Below, piece after piece: positions 9,427 to 20,000 of a stretch of DNA of 35,867 nucleotides. A program made the translations under genes and the position numbers. Source of the DNA: Tritrichomonas foetus (lineage: Eukaryota > Parabasalia > Tritrichomonadida > Tritrichomonadidae); NCBI GenBank assembly GCA_001839685.1, contig MLAK01001012.1, positions 3,465-39,331 on the forward strand, read 5' to 3'. The notes beneath the pieces were generated by a model. It was not told where the DNA came from. It saw only the letters and a program-made list of their open reading frames with translations, and made no database searches. The stretch's first letter is position 1. Each line of letters begins with the position of its first letter.

Positions 9427-11373
9427 TCAAGATTCCGATGATAAAGGGTCAACTGTTTCAGCTACATAATTTGGATTTTCATTGATGTTTCCATTTTCAT
9501 CTGTAATATTTTGGACACATTCAATTATTGAATTGGATTCTATTTCTTCTGTGTTGGCGTTTTCTGAGTCAACGAAGGCTTCAAATTCACGTTGAATCGC
9601 TTGTGGCCCAAATTCACTTTCCTCAATGTCCTCTTCTTCCATTGTATCTAATTTTTCTTGAACCATTTGAATATGTTGAACCATATCTTTATCAAAACTA
9701 TTGATATTTTGCTCATCTACACCATTTTGAATTATATAGGCAGCTTGAAGGATTGGTTTGATGTATGCTGGATAGTTATCAAAATTGCCATTTGGTGACA
9801 AAGAAATAATGGTATCAATTTCTTCAAAAATTGTGTCAGGATCATTTAATCGTTCAAGTGATTTCTCAAGCATTTCAATATTATCAATGGGATCATATTT
9901 CTTCTGAAGTTCAAATGGAACTTTAACATCTGGATGGAAAAGCTCGATACTATCTGTAATATAATCAAGTAATCCAATATCAAAGTTTTCAGGTGGATAT
10001 TTCAGATATTGACCAACATTTTGAAGAACCATTTCTAGTTTGGCACCATTTGCTTGATTAATGACAGATGCTAATGAAGGAATGAGAATATTTGCTGGAA
10101 TGCAATCAAAAATAGAAGTTGTCAACTGTTGAATTGCTTCTGATGCAACGAATGATTTTTCTCCTGACAAGAACATTTCTCCACTTAATATAGAAAAGCA
10201 AAGAGATAAACAATGAAATACAACATCAATTGGTATTTCATCGCAGAAAGGAAGAACTGATTCAACACATGCTGCTGCTCTTTCCAAAACATTTGCTGAT
10301 CCACTAAATTTAAGCATAACGGAAGTGATGTTACGAACAAAGTCGATAATATCAGATGGCTGACCATTATCTTCAAGAATTTCAACATATTTCCCAAGCA
10401 TTTCAATTGCAATGTCTTCATTTACTGTTTCTGAAATTGACTTGAATTTTTCGTTATTTTGACCACTTTTCCTACCAAGTTTGTTCAAGACATCATTGCA
10501 GAGAGACGAAAGATTAGCATCACGATGAGTTGAGCCGTTTTCTAAACGATCTGCTAAAGATTGTTGAAGCTGGGCCAATTTTGCTAATATATTAACCACA
10601 TTTTCGCGAAATTCAGGTGCAGCATCACATACGCGAAGAAGAACAGCAAATAAAATGTTCACTTCTTCAATTCTGGTAAATCCATATTTCAAGAATTTTG
10701 GAATAAATGAAAGTGCATTTTGTCCTGCTTCATGATTACAAATAGATAAAGTGAGCGCACAGTAAAGTAAAAGAAAATCACAATAATTTGCTATTTTTTC
10801 TTTTTGTGAATTTACAAGTTGCGAAAGAAACGTATACGCAGCTTTCATTGATAAGTCTTCTTGAGTTGGCTCTTTCATAGATAAATCAATATCAGGGGCA
10901 ATTGATGATTTTCGCAAAACTGGGATTTTACTGCCCATTGAAATGGATGAACTTCTTGAGCTGGTACTTAAAAATGATAATCTGGAAAGAGATTGGACAT
11001 TCAAACATGATGGAAATAAAATCTTATAATTTTGTTTGGTGAATAATTCCTGCGCAATCTTTTTTGTGTATTGATATAAGGTATCTATTTGACCTTCATT
11101 TCCAACAATTCTAGGTCGACCTTTCAATTCATCAGGAATTGATCTTTGGGTGAATAGTTTTTTGGTGGGGGTGATTTTGAATAGACTAACTTTTGAAACA
11201 ACTGATGGTTCAATTGCATTTAATTGTCGATCTTGTTTGACACGTAATTTTGCTGATGCTGTTGAAATCCTTGGTTTGGCGAGTTTACTTTCAATTTTAT
11301 CACGATTGCCTGTTTGTCTGCGAGGAATCATTGTTTCACGGTGATGCGGAGCATTCTTATGTTTCAAATCCAT
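9427..11373 (-). CDS. helical-repeat protein with SxIP-like motifs, unknown function
   Basis: I do not recognise this 648-residue protein as a named family. The first 165 residues are basic, Ser/Thr-rich and probably disordered. They contain SKIP (148-151, in GSKIPVLRKSS) and TMIP (14-17, in ETMIPRRQ), which fit the [S/T]xIP motif that binds EB1 at growing microtubule ends when set in such a basic context. Residues about 165-520 are strongly helical with repeated hydrophobic pairs, as in ARM/HEAT folds. The last 100 residues are acidic (TMEEEDIEESEFG). A basic SxIP region plus helical repeats is reminiscent of CLASP-type microtubule regulators, but that is only a suggestion. The ATG at 11373 is the first in frame. 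The gene is divergent from the pseudokinase. Confidence 0.7.
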   Translation of the reverse strand: MDLKHKNAPHHRETMIPRRQTGNRDKIESKLAKPRISTASAKLRVKQDRQLNAIEPSVVSKVSLFKITPTKKLFTQRSIPDELKGRPRIVGNEGQIDTLYQYTKKIAQELFTKQNYKILFPSCLNVQSLSRLSFLSTSSRSSSISMGSKIPVLRKSSIAPDIDLSMKEPTQEDLSMKAAYTFLSQLVNSQKEKIANYCDFLLLYCALTLSICNHEAGQNALSFIPKFLKYGFTRIEEVNILFAVLLRVCDAAPEFRENVVNILAKLAQLQQSLADRLENGSTHRDANLSSLCNDVLNKLGRKSGQNNEKFKSISETVNEDIAIEMLGKYVEILEDNGQPSDIIDFVRNITSVMLKFSGSANVLERAAACVESVLPFCDEIPIDVVFHCLSLCFSILSGEMFLSGEKSFVASEAIQQLTTSIFDCIPANILIPSLASVINQANGAKLEMVLQNVGQYLKYPPENFDIGLLDYITDSIELFHPDVKVPFELQKKYDPIDNIEMLEKSLERLNDPDTIFEEIDTIISLSPNGNFDNYPAYIKPILQAAYIIQNGVDEQNINSFDKDMVQHIQMVQEKLDTMEEEDIEESEFGPQAIQREFEAFVDSENANTEEIESNSIIECVQNITDENGNINENPNYVAETVDPLSSES

Positions 11374-11897
11374 TTAATTCTATGCTTTCCGTTTAGAAAT
11401 TCTCCTTGGCTTTTTCACACATTATTTGGTCTATACATTTATAACCAAATATACATTGAATTAGATTTCATATTAATTCTTACCTGTTTTCTCAATTATA
11501 TGCTTATCAGATTCCATATTCTTTATTCCATTTGCATGTGGTGGTATGGCATTGCATTACTACCCAAAGATGAGTCAGAAATAATAATTCACCTAAATAA
11601 TCGACCAAATTTGATAGAAATATTTTTCCAATTTGGTCGTATTGCGGAGGTTTATTTAGTGACTTTCAAGCTGATAAAATTTCCTCATTGAATCGAAAAA
11701 AGCTAGTTTTTGAGTGAACAATCCATAAAATTTTTCAAAGGTTTACGCAAAGATCAGAATCGCATCTCGAAGCTAAGTAGTGAATTTTATTCAAATTTTA
11801 TCTTTCGAAATTGAATATATTTCACATAAAAATAAAAAATTCTGAAGTTTTATGAATATTTTTTGAATGAATAAATAGAAATCATCTAAAAGAAAAA
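11374..11897. other. divergent intergenic region
   Basis: These 524 bp separate two divergent genes. A plus-strand frame stays open to 11691 but lacks a convincing start and overlaps the neighbouring gene, so I do not call it. A 10-bp inverted repeat (CGACCAAATT, 11602-11611; AATTTGGTCG, 11630-11639) with an 18-base loop may be a regulatory site or hairpin. TCATC at 11883-11887 is a partial initiator match before the pseudokinase ATG. Confidence 0.45.
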
Positions 11898-14195
11898 ATG
11901 GAAGGCGATCTCAACTCCATGGTTTCAGAATTCCACAACTTTTCCTACAATCCAATTCAAATTACACTGGTAAAGGAAATTTACCGCAGCCCATACGGCG
12001 TGATTTATTTTGCGAGAATAAATTCCGACAACGAGCCCATATTTGTGAAGAGATATTCCAATGAGACACTCATTGGTTCACATCTTCAAACGTTTATTAA
12101 CGAAGTCAAATTCACAATGTCAATATCGCATCCGTTTTATCTTCCGCCATTTGGTTTTACTTACAAAGCGCCTCATTCTATTTTATATAAAACAGTCAAA
12201 GGTAAAAATCTACTCAGTTATATTCACGACAAAAACGACGAAGTAAATTTAACGGGAAATGAAAAAACAATAATCGCGATGGGAATTGCAAGTGGAATGG
12301 CTTATTTACATAGTATGAATGTCGTCAATGGTGATTTAAAGCCAGCTAACATTTTTCTCGACAAAGATGATTTCCCGAAAATTGCGAATTTTGGATTCAT
12401 CAAATTATCGAATTCTCAAGAAATTCCAAATATTCCAAAATTTGAGCCATCTGCATGGCTTGCACCTGAGCTATATGCTGGGTTCCAACCCACTCAAAAA
12501 GCTGATGTTTATTCATTTGGTATTATTTTATGGGAGCTTTATACGGGTCACTATCCTTTTCCAAATCTCAAGTCTGACGAGTTTGAACCCCATATTGTAG
12601 ATGGTGGAGAAAGGCCGTTGATTCCATATGAAACGCCACATACTATGAAAAAGCTGATGGAATTGTGTTGGAATCAACAACCAGAACTACGACCATCTTT
12701 TAAGAAAATATATGATCTATTTTTAACTAAAAAAGTGTCTTTTGATGATGTAGAAGATTCAGCAATTGAAAAAGTGTCAGAAATTGTGAATCAATGGAAC
12801 GAAGCAAATAAACCAAAACTGAAACAATCATCAAAAGTTGTTAATATTCCAAATTTATTCAAAGATATGAATCCAAAAGAAATTTTAGGTTTCACACAAA
12901 CAATAAATGAAAATAATTGTATCACTTTCTTCAATGGTGTAAAAGATTTACTTAAACAAGATTCTAGTAAAGAATCACGCAGTACTGCACTTTTTGAAGT
13001 ACTTAAATTAATTTCTACTAATTCAAAATGTTTAGAAATTTTTATCCAATCAAATTACATTGAAATTCTTCCATTTCATACTCCTAATTTAGAAGAAATC
13101 TCATTAAGCATTTTAATACCGATTCTTACAAAACATCCCGAAACTCTTACACCGAATATCTTTAAGATGCTAGAATTATCAATTCAACAGTTTCCAATTA
13201 AAGTAATGAGACTTTTTTCTGTATTATGCAATAATCATCTCACTTTGAGCTTATATGGGCAAGTTGTTGATTTATTAATCACACGCTCAGAAATGTTCAT
13301 TCAGGGTGATGCTGCACTTCCTTTGATTCATACATTATATAAACTTTGGAGTATTGTTCCTGCGATAAAAGAAGGACGAACACAATATATTTTAAGAATA
13401 CTTTGTAATTGTTTATCAAGTAGTTCAAATGATATTTTAATTGCTGCTTATTCAGCAATCGAAGCAATGCATCCTGCGGTTATTTCTGTTGATCCATCAA
13501 TCCTTTATAGACATCTCGCCGATCATGCAATTCGAAAACATACAATTCAACTTCTTTGCATCACAAGACCTGAAAAAGTAAGTATTAAATTCATTGATGC
13601 TTTGGTGAAAGAAACAAGTCGAACCAAACAAGCAATGTATGCAATTTTAATGCTGGCAAGACATCATGATATAGCGAAAGTATTCATTGAATCATCTGAA
13701 GTTTGGCTGACAGAAAGTGTTGAAGTTGGCTTAAAACTGATTTTACTTTTACTTCAGCAACCAGAAAATTGTCAAAAGATTCCTGAATTGCATGTTACTC
13801 CAATTTTCTTAAAGACAGCCTTAGATGGAAGAGAACTAGAAATTATTGATATTTTATGCTGTATAGTTCGAAAATTTCAAATTCACCCACAATTCGTACA
13901 AGAATTGGCAAATGTTGGTTTCATTACGGAATATATAAATATTGGAGTAAATAGCAACAATGAAGGTGTTCACATCAGAGTATATTATTTAATAGATTTT
14001 CTTTGTCGAGTTCAATATGTTCCAGAATTTTTAAATTTCTTGCCGATTGTAATTGAACATCTGAAAAATGTACCGAAAATGAGAACATATGCATTAACTT
14101 ATTGTTCGGTTATTAATTTAAATCCTCAAGGAAGAGCTGCTTTAATTCAAAACAATGTACAAAGTCTGATTAGTAACTCACAAAACACTCCCTGA
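11898..14195 (+). CDS. TKL-type pseudokinase with armadillo-like C-terminal region
   Basis: Residues about 20-275 of this 765-residue protein have a protein kinase fold of the tyrosine-kinase-like type (KADVYSFGIILWELYTGHYP and CWNQQPELRPSF are characteristic). The glycine loop is degraded (YRSPYG, 30-35), and the HRD loop reads NGD (144-146, in NGDLKPANIFL). The metal-binding DFG has become NFG (164-166). The ATP-anchoring Lys51, Glu69 and catalytic-loop Asp146 remain. Loss of the DFG aspartate and the first glycines argues for a pseudokinase or a very weak enzyme. Residues about 330-765 are helical and leucine-rich with repeat-like spacing, probably an ARM/HEAT solenoid for protein binding. 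A signalling scaffold is the best inference. The ATG is the first in frame, 16 bases after TCATC. Confidence 0.85.
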   Translation: MEGDLNSMVSEFHNFSYNPIQITLVKEIYRSPYGVIYFARINSDNEPIFVKRYSNETLIGSHLQTFINEVKFTMSISHPFYLPPFGFTYKAPHSILYKTVKGKNLLSYIHDKNDEVNLTGNEKTIIAMGIASGMAYLHSMNVVNGDLKPANIFLDKDDFPKIANFGFIKLSNSQEIPNIPKFEPSAWLAPELYAGFQPTQKADVYSFGIILWELYTGHYPFPNLKSDEFEPHIVDGGERPLIPYETPHTMKKLMELCWNQQPELRPSFKKIYDLFLTKKVSFDDVEDSAIEKVSEIVNQWNEANKPKLKQSSKVVNIPNLFKDMNPKEILGFTQTINENNCITFFNGVKDLLKQDSSKESRSTALFEVLKLISTNSKCLEIFIQSNYIEILPFHTPNLEEISLSILIPILTKHPETLTPNIFKMLELSIQQFPIKVMRLFSVLCNNHLTLSLYGQVVDLLITRSEMFIQGDAALPLIHTLYKLWSIVPAIKEGRTQYILRILCNCLSSSSNDILIAAYSAIEAMHPAVISVDPSILYRHLADHAIRKHTIQLLCITRPEKVSIKFIDALVKETSRTKQAMYAILMLARHHDIAKVFIESSEVWLTESVEVGLKLILLLLQQPENCQKIPELHVTPIFLKTALDGRELEIIDILCCIVRKFQIHPQFVQELANVGFITEYINIGVNSNNEGVHIRVYYLIDFLCRVQYVPEFLNFLPIVIEHLKNVPKMRTYALTYCSVINLNPQGRAALIQNNVQSLISNSQNTP

Positions 14196-14449
14196 GTTAT
14201 ATTGTATAGATGAAAATTATAGATATAAATGTTTTTTATTTTCGATTTTTATTTTTATTTTTTTAAAACTTATTCTATGATAATACTAAGAATTTCTTCT
14301 TAATATATAATAGATCTCTATTCCATTTGATCTAATGAGCAAAAAGTCCATTTGTGAGAGGTTTTTTGATTGTTTTTTCCGATGAGAAGAAAGAGAAAAA
14401 TTTATGATTTGGTTAAAATTTCTTAGGCGGTTTTATTCAAAGTGAGCAA

Positions 14450-14970
14450 ATGATTTTAATATTATGTTTTATTTCGTGCATTGATTGTTCTTCAAGAAAA
14501 CATAAGCATCAAATTTGGCGCTCCCCAAAACGTATTTCAAAACAACATAAAAGCAACAGGCGTGTTGTGAGGCCACATATCAAAATTCCGAAAAAGAGTA
14601 GATTTCAACTTATCCATAAAATAGGTCGAGAAATTGCTCCTCATGATTTATCATTTATAACAGAGAAAAATATTAACATTTCGCGTAAATGTTAATATTT
14701 TTCTCTGTTATGAATGATCGACCTCATGATTTATCATTTATCAACAAAGTCTCTCATGAAGATAGAGATTTAATTTATGACTTAATTTATCGAAGCCGGG
14801 CACCAATAGAAAGATTACTCGCCAAATATTCAGAAATAGGAAAACTTGAAGGCGATTATTTATTTGATGAAAGTGCTTCTGATTTAATTCTAAACTTGAA
14901 GAATCAAAAGAAAGCGAAATCAATTGCATCAAATATTGGATCAGGGCTTATGAAAGGACTCACCAAATAA
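14450..14970 (+). pseudogene. small basic secreted-like ORF interrupted by an 83-nt palindromic insertion
   Basis: An 81-codon ORF (14450-14695) starts with a hydrophobic stretch (MILILCFISCIDCSS) that looks like a signal peptide, followed by a very basic segment. It shifts out of frame and ends at a stop inside a hairpin. A second ORF (14689-14970, 93 codons) continues in another frame. Both contain PHDLSFI, encoded by a 20-bp direct repeat at 14639-14658 and 14722-14741. Taking out one 83-nt repeat-to-repeat unit would place the two parts in one frame of about 145 residues. The natural reading is therefore a single gene broken by insertion, or two short genes made by it. No family is recognised. 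The downstream half alone could still be expressed from the ATG at 14689 or 14710. Confidence 0.5.
14639..14741. repeat. hairpin insertion flanked by a 20-bp direct repeat
   Basis: Direct repeats of 20 bp (CCTCATGATTTATCATTTAT) lie at 14639-14658 and 14722-14741. Between and overlapping them, 31-bp arms at 14651-14681 and 14687-14717 pair with one mismatch around a 5-base loop (CGCGT). This could be a tiny hairpin element with target duplication or a template-switch event. Confidence 0.85.
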
Positions 14971-15116
14971 GTGCTTCTTGTTGAGACATATGGATAGATT
15001 GTACAACAAAGTATTTGTTTATGAAATGAAATTCATTTAAATAAGTGGAATAGAAATTAGAAAAATAAAAAAAATATTAATATAATAAATCGATTTTAAA
15101 TACCAAATAATAATAT

Positions 15117-15389
15117 TTATAATGGGGTAGCTTGCCTGGACTCAAATGGAGTCAGTGGATCAGATTCTGTTGGCAAAACAGCTCTTGGCTTGTATGGATT
15201 GTTTTCGATAAGCCAATTTGCCAAAAAGCGGATTGGATCATCTGGTTTTTCTTTACACAATATTGTCAATCCTTTGAGGAGTGTTGGATAAACGCGTGTT
15301 TTGATTTTTTCCACGTCTGGACCGAGGTTCTCCATTTTCTTTGATACAAATTTGTTTAACGTATAAAAGGCCAAATAATATTTGGCCAT
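15117..15389 (-). CDS. DPY30-motif protein
   Basis: The 90-residue protein carries a Dpy-30 motif at about 33-65 (VYPTLLKGLTILCKEKPD, then DPIRFLANWLIENNP), the short two-helix dimerisation module. In other eukaryotes the motif serves as the DPY30 subunit of histone H3K4 methyltransferase complexes and as a docking module in flagellar radial-spoke and AKAP-binding proteins. The sequence alone does not separate these roles; trichomonads have both flagella and histone methylation. The N-terminus (MAKYYLAFYTLNKFVSKK) is unusually aromatic for the family, and Met19 could be an alternative start. The stop overlaps a TAAA. It is divergent from the coiled-coil gene. Confidence 0.82.
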   Translation of the reverse strand: MAKYYLAFYTLNKFVSKKMENLGPDVEKIKTRVYPTLLKGLTILCKEKPDDPIRFLANWLIENNPYKPRAVLPTESDPLTPFESRQATPL

Positions 15390-15854
15390 AAACCGTCAAC
15401 TTTAGCAATTGCATGTTCACCTAAAGATATGGGAGTTATTTTGTTAATATGTTTACATTTAACGAAGAGATTCGCTCATATATGTTACCGAACGAATCAC
15501 CAAAATTAGACAGTTTTACTCTGATTCGATGCCCCACTCAGTAATATTCTATATATACAAAAAGTTTTAATGTCAACCAATTTTTTAAAACAAAGTGACT
15601 TTTGTCATCCTTAACGTAAGATGGTCGATAATATAATTCAACTTTTTGAGATATTAGCATTCAATGATCGCACTAAATTTTTCAATAGTCTCCAATTTTT
15701 TGAAATCTACAAACTTTTTGAATAATCAGATCCAATGTTTCTAATCTTTTTTGGTCAGTCATTTTTTTTTTTTTGAAAAGAAAGTTGAATTTCAATTTTT
15801 TTCTATCGTTTATCTCGGAAAAATAATCTAAACTGTCTCAACAAAAGTAAGAAA
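15390..15854. other. divergent intergenic region, DPY30-motif gene / coiled-coil gene
   Basis: This 465-bp AT-rich gap has no supported gene. A T-run of about 12 bases lies near 15763-15774. Confidence 0.5.
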
Positions 15855-16736
15855 ATGTCAGTGAAGGGAAGACTTGCAAATCTCGTCACCGCCAAACCAG
15901 AAATCAACTACACAGAGAAAGATGACGCCGATCCAAACATTGGCACAGATACTCGAGCCGCTGTAGATAACTTAGATTTCGAAACTGCCGAAAGAATAAC
16001 CATGAACTCACGACTTTCTAACCACAACTATCTCCGCGACACATCAGCCAAACTTATGATGGACTTGGACGAAGAAGACAATCAAGTCCATGAGGAAAAA
16101 TTAAGGTTGGAAAATACCCTTAAGGAAAGGGCCGAAGAAGATGCCCAAACGATCAAACACGAATACCAAAGCAAGTTTGCCCGCCTCGTTACGAAACATC
16201 GTCGTGAAGCTGAAGAATTAAAAGAAAAATGGATTCAACACCACAATCACGCTGAATCAGTCGCCATGAAGAAGATCGAAGACTTGAAACATACATCAAA
16301 AGTTCTCGCCTCATGCGAATGCTACGAGGCTGCAAAAGATCTTCGTGATAGAACAGTTTTAAACGAAAATCAAATTATTTATAACGAAACTAATCCAGTC
16401 GACCAACAATTCCACTCTCAGTTCGATACAATGATTAGTCGTCACAGGGAAATGTACGACGCATTATTCGTCGAAATGAATAATAAGATTCACCTTGCAA
16501 GACAAGATGCAGACGTTCAATTCGTCAAAGAAAATGTTGAACTTACATACAGAACAGCACTTTCACCAGTCGAAATGATGAAGAAGATTTCACAATCTGA
16601 GGATATGAGCATTGCTGAAAAGACATCAATGATTAGGACTATGACACCTAGTAAGCTCAGTCCACTCAGCTCAAGAGCATCATCGCGGATGAGGCAATCA
16701 CAACAACAAGAAATGTCTGAAGAACCTCTAGAATAA
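15855..16736 (+). CDS. coiled-coil protein, unknown function
   Basis: This 293-residue protein is highly charged. Residues about 73-150 are a long, uninterrupted Glu/Lys/Arg-rich helix (for example EEKLRLENTLKERAEED) predicted to form a coiled coil. A pattern DFETAERI (41-48) recurs in spirit as CYEAAKDLRD (156-165). The C-terminal 40 residues are Ser/Gln-rich (SPLSSRASSRMRQSQQQ) and probably disordered and phosphorylatable. Similar small coiled-coil proteins are abundant in trichomonads, perhaps as cytoskeletal elements, but I recognise no named family. Codon use is relatively GC-rich, suggesting good expression. The stop overlaps TAAA. Confidence 0.8.
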   Translation: MSVKGRLANLVTAKPEINYTEKDDADPNIGTDTRAAVDNLDFETAERITMNSRLSNHNYLRDTSAKLMMDLDEEDNQVHEEKLRLENTLKERAEEDAQTIKHEYQSKFARLVTKHRREAEELKEKWIQHHNHAESVAMKKIEDLKHTSKVLASCECYEAAKDLRDRTVLNENQIIYNETNPVDQQFHSQFDTMISRHREMYDALFVEMNNKIHLARQDADVQFVKENVELTYRTALSPVEMMKKISQSEDMSIAEKTSMIRTMTPSKLSPLSSRASSRMRQSQQQEMSEEPLE

Positions 16737-17079
16737 ACAGGAATTTATTTTTGAATGCTTTATTCTAGATAAACTTTTCAATTATTCGTAAACTTATCAA
16801 ATCTCCTGCACTTTTGGTGGAAAAATATTTTTTTGTCTTTTTTTCTTTTTTTTCATTCATATTATTCGAAAACTAAATGTCTTTTTAATTTATACACGTA
16901 GCCGCAGAGGCGAAGACCTTTTTTATTTATTCACAGATTATAAAGTGCGACCAGTTTTGCTTTTCATTTGACCTTAAATTGAATAATTTGACCAAATCTG
17001 ACACGAAAATTGACATAAAATTCACCATAAAATCAACCTTGATCATGAAATAAATCGAGAGAAAAAAGATCAAATCAGA
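16737..17079. other. intergenic region with a GC-rich stem-loop followed by T6
   Basis: Most of it is AT-rich. At 16879-16924 a GTCTT / AAGAC pair encloses a GCC-GCAGA-GGC hairpin and is followed by six Ts. This could be the 3' end of a small polymerase III transcript or just a local hairpin; no upstream RNA is recognised. Confidence 0.35.
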
Positions 17080-20000
17080 ATGTCTTCAAATTCTCCTCTT
17101 TTTCAATCAGCTTTCGCACGTTTGATTGAATCATTCGCCCCGCATTTCCATAAATTTCTTTATGAATTTGAAGACAAGATGGAAATTTGTTCAGGGATTG
17201 CAGTCGAAAAAATTATTCACGATATTTTTACCAAGTTTCCTCGGTGTCTTCCCCAATACAAAAATCTCATTAAAACTTTAACGAAACTATCTTCATTCGA
17301 CCCCAAATCAAATATTGAGGAATTAGCATACACATTCAAAAAATTGTTATCACAAAGTAAAAACACTCCTTTTCAAATGCTTCAAAATTTATCATTGATA
17401 TTTAAACAAGATAACCGTTATCACCAAGAACTTATCATTCGGTTTGGTATTTATTTGACAACTGATTTAATTTGTCAAATTTGCAGAGAGTATGGATATA
17501 ATGATTCATGCCAGGAATTAATTAAATGCGGAATAGAAATTTGCTTAAAAAATGAAATAAAATTTATGATTGATGTAACAATTCTGAAACAATGGGCTGT
17601 TATTTTCTCAATTATTAGTGAAACAGATTACCAACTCATATATAATATGTTCCAATCAATAATTTCTTTAGAAGAATATGAAACTGCATTTTTTTTCATT
17701 GAGTACATGCGACTTGATTGTATATCTAATGAAGAATTTAATAATAAATTTCTTTTGGATATTTTTAATTTATTAACCAAATTAAAAACTGAACAAAAAA
17801 TTACTATCAATATTCTCAAATCGACATCTCGACTTTTACAGTCACAAAAAAAGTATATTGAACCACTTGATTCCATTTTTGATTTAGCTTGGAATCTCAG
17901 AAACGATAGAGACTTTACTGAAGGTGCAATTGATATAATTTGTGTGTTATTTCCACTTTTTTCATCAAAAAAATCACAATGCGAACAATTTTATTATGAT
18001 TTTGTTTATGTAAACATAGAAAATAAAACATATGTTGCCAAGTGTTTGTATCTTTTTCAAATCTTAATTTACGGAATTCAATTTGACCCTCGATGGCTTT
18101 ATTGGGAATGGGGATTGAATCCTCGACTTCATCAGTTTAGTTATCTTCGATGGAATTCACAACCAGAAAAGCATTTTTCAGATCCTACATCATTTTTATC
18201 GATTTTTATGAATACTTTTTTTCTAAAAGCCGATTTTTCTGTTTGTATTCACCAATTTAGTAATATTCTTCTTCATTTCGCAGCACTTGATTTTCAGTAT
18301 TTTATGAATAACGTGATGGATTCATTTTTGAATGTTCCAATAAATGATCCACGATTTGTATCATTCCTAATGATAATTCCACAAGTGAATACTCCTGATT
18401 TCATTGATTATGCATCAAAGCCTGTGACTTTTTCGGACATGGGAACTTTTAATGAAAAAATAAAAAATAAAGTTATTGAAGCTCTTTCTGTTTTCACATT
18501 CGAGTTCCTTTCTGAGCATGGTGTAAGAGGTGATCAAATAAGTTCTCTTGAAACAATGATTTGCACATGTGATTTAAAGGTTGAAAAAAGATTAGATGAA
18601 TGGAAGATGAATAATCAACAAAAAACTGATTCTGATCATGGTGTTTCTGTTTTAAGTACTGATATTTTCACATTACCAATACAATTGGCTAAATGTCTTC
18701 CTTATATTATACCTATTGAAGATTATAATACTCCTGAAATGATGAGAATTATTTTGCAATTAAGTTTTAATGCTTCTCTTTCAATTTCTTCAGCTGCTTA
18801 TCCAATTTGCGAAAATATTATTACAGATGAAAATATGAGACCCCAATTTATCAACATTATTCTTGACTATATTAAAGGTCCAACTTCTTGTGAATCACTT
18901 TTTACATGCATTAGCTTATTGAATGATATGTTGAAATCGAATCCACGAACACTTCAAATTGACATTCTGCATGATATTGAATTTGCTGGAATTAGAGGGG
19001 CTGTATCTGTTCATCCAACTTGTCGATTAATTTCTGTAAAATTATTGAAAATGGCAAATATTATTCTCAGAAATCAAGGATGTTATAGATTTATTGAAGT
19101 AAATATTGATAAAATCCAACAAGTTGCCAATAAAAATTTGATTCACAGTTTTGTGTCTCACTCACAAAACAAAATAACAACAAGACCAAATAAATTAATA
19201 AAATTCAATCAAGCTGCTTGTTCACATTACTATGATATTTGGCTGTTTTTTGTAAGTGAAATTGCCAATATTATTGTCGCTGTGAACTATACACCATTAC
19301 TGTATAGACTTGTAACTAATCTTGATAGTTATATAAATGCTTTATTTTCTATCAATTCATGTTGTTGCAATAATGCAACACAAACATCAAATTGTAAAAT
19401 TTCACCATCTCAAAGTTCATCAACAACTTTAAATTCAATTGTCAAACCTAATTCAATTCCAACCTATAATTCACAAACGAAATCTAATTATAATATTTAT
19501 GCTTCTTCATCATCTAATGTTTTACCAAATATTCAAAATATTGTTTTAAAGTTACCTGATTCACCAATTGATTTAAGTTTAAGTAGTGGTGACATTACTA
19601 ACTTATTTAATGCATCTTCAACTGATTCACAAATGAATGTTGGCTTATTAATTTTTTACATTGCTGCACATTTCGATATTGCATCCTTAATTAAGACTCC
19701 TTCGTTTTATAACTGTATTTTATATGCACAATTTGAAAATCATGATTCCTCATTAGGGCAAAAAGCAGTTTCAACGATAAAACATTTACTGAAACATTCC
19801 GGTTTGGATAAACTTGCTTTTTCAGTGTTAGAACATTCTCATTTTTCTTTATTCCCATCAATGATTACAATGTTAAGTAGTGTCAAAACTGACCAACTCG
19901 AAAATACAGCAACAACAATTAGAATTATGTTGAAATCGCCATACATTATTTCTATCTTTGCTCGTGATTTACTAAAGCCTGTTTTTTCATTTATTTTTGT

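Noticed and set aside
11386..11691. Plus-strand open frame rich in Ile/Phe/Tyr between the divergent genes
   Set aside because: It has no convincing start, overlaps the neighbouring gene at its 5' side, and reads like AT-rich DNA rather than a membrane protein.
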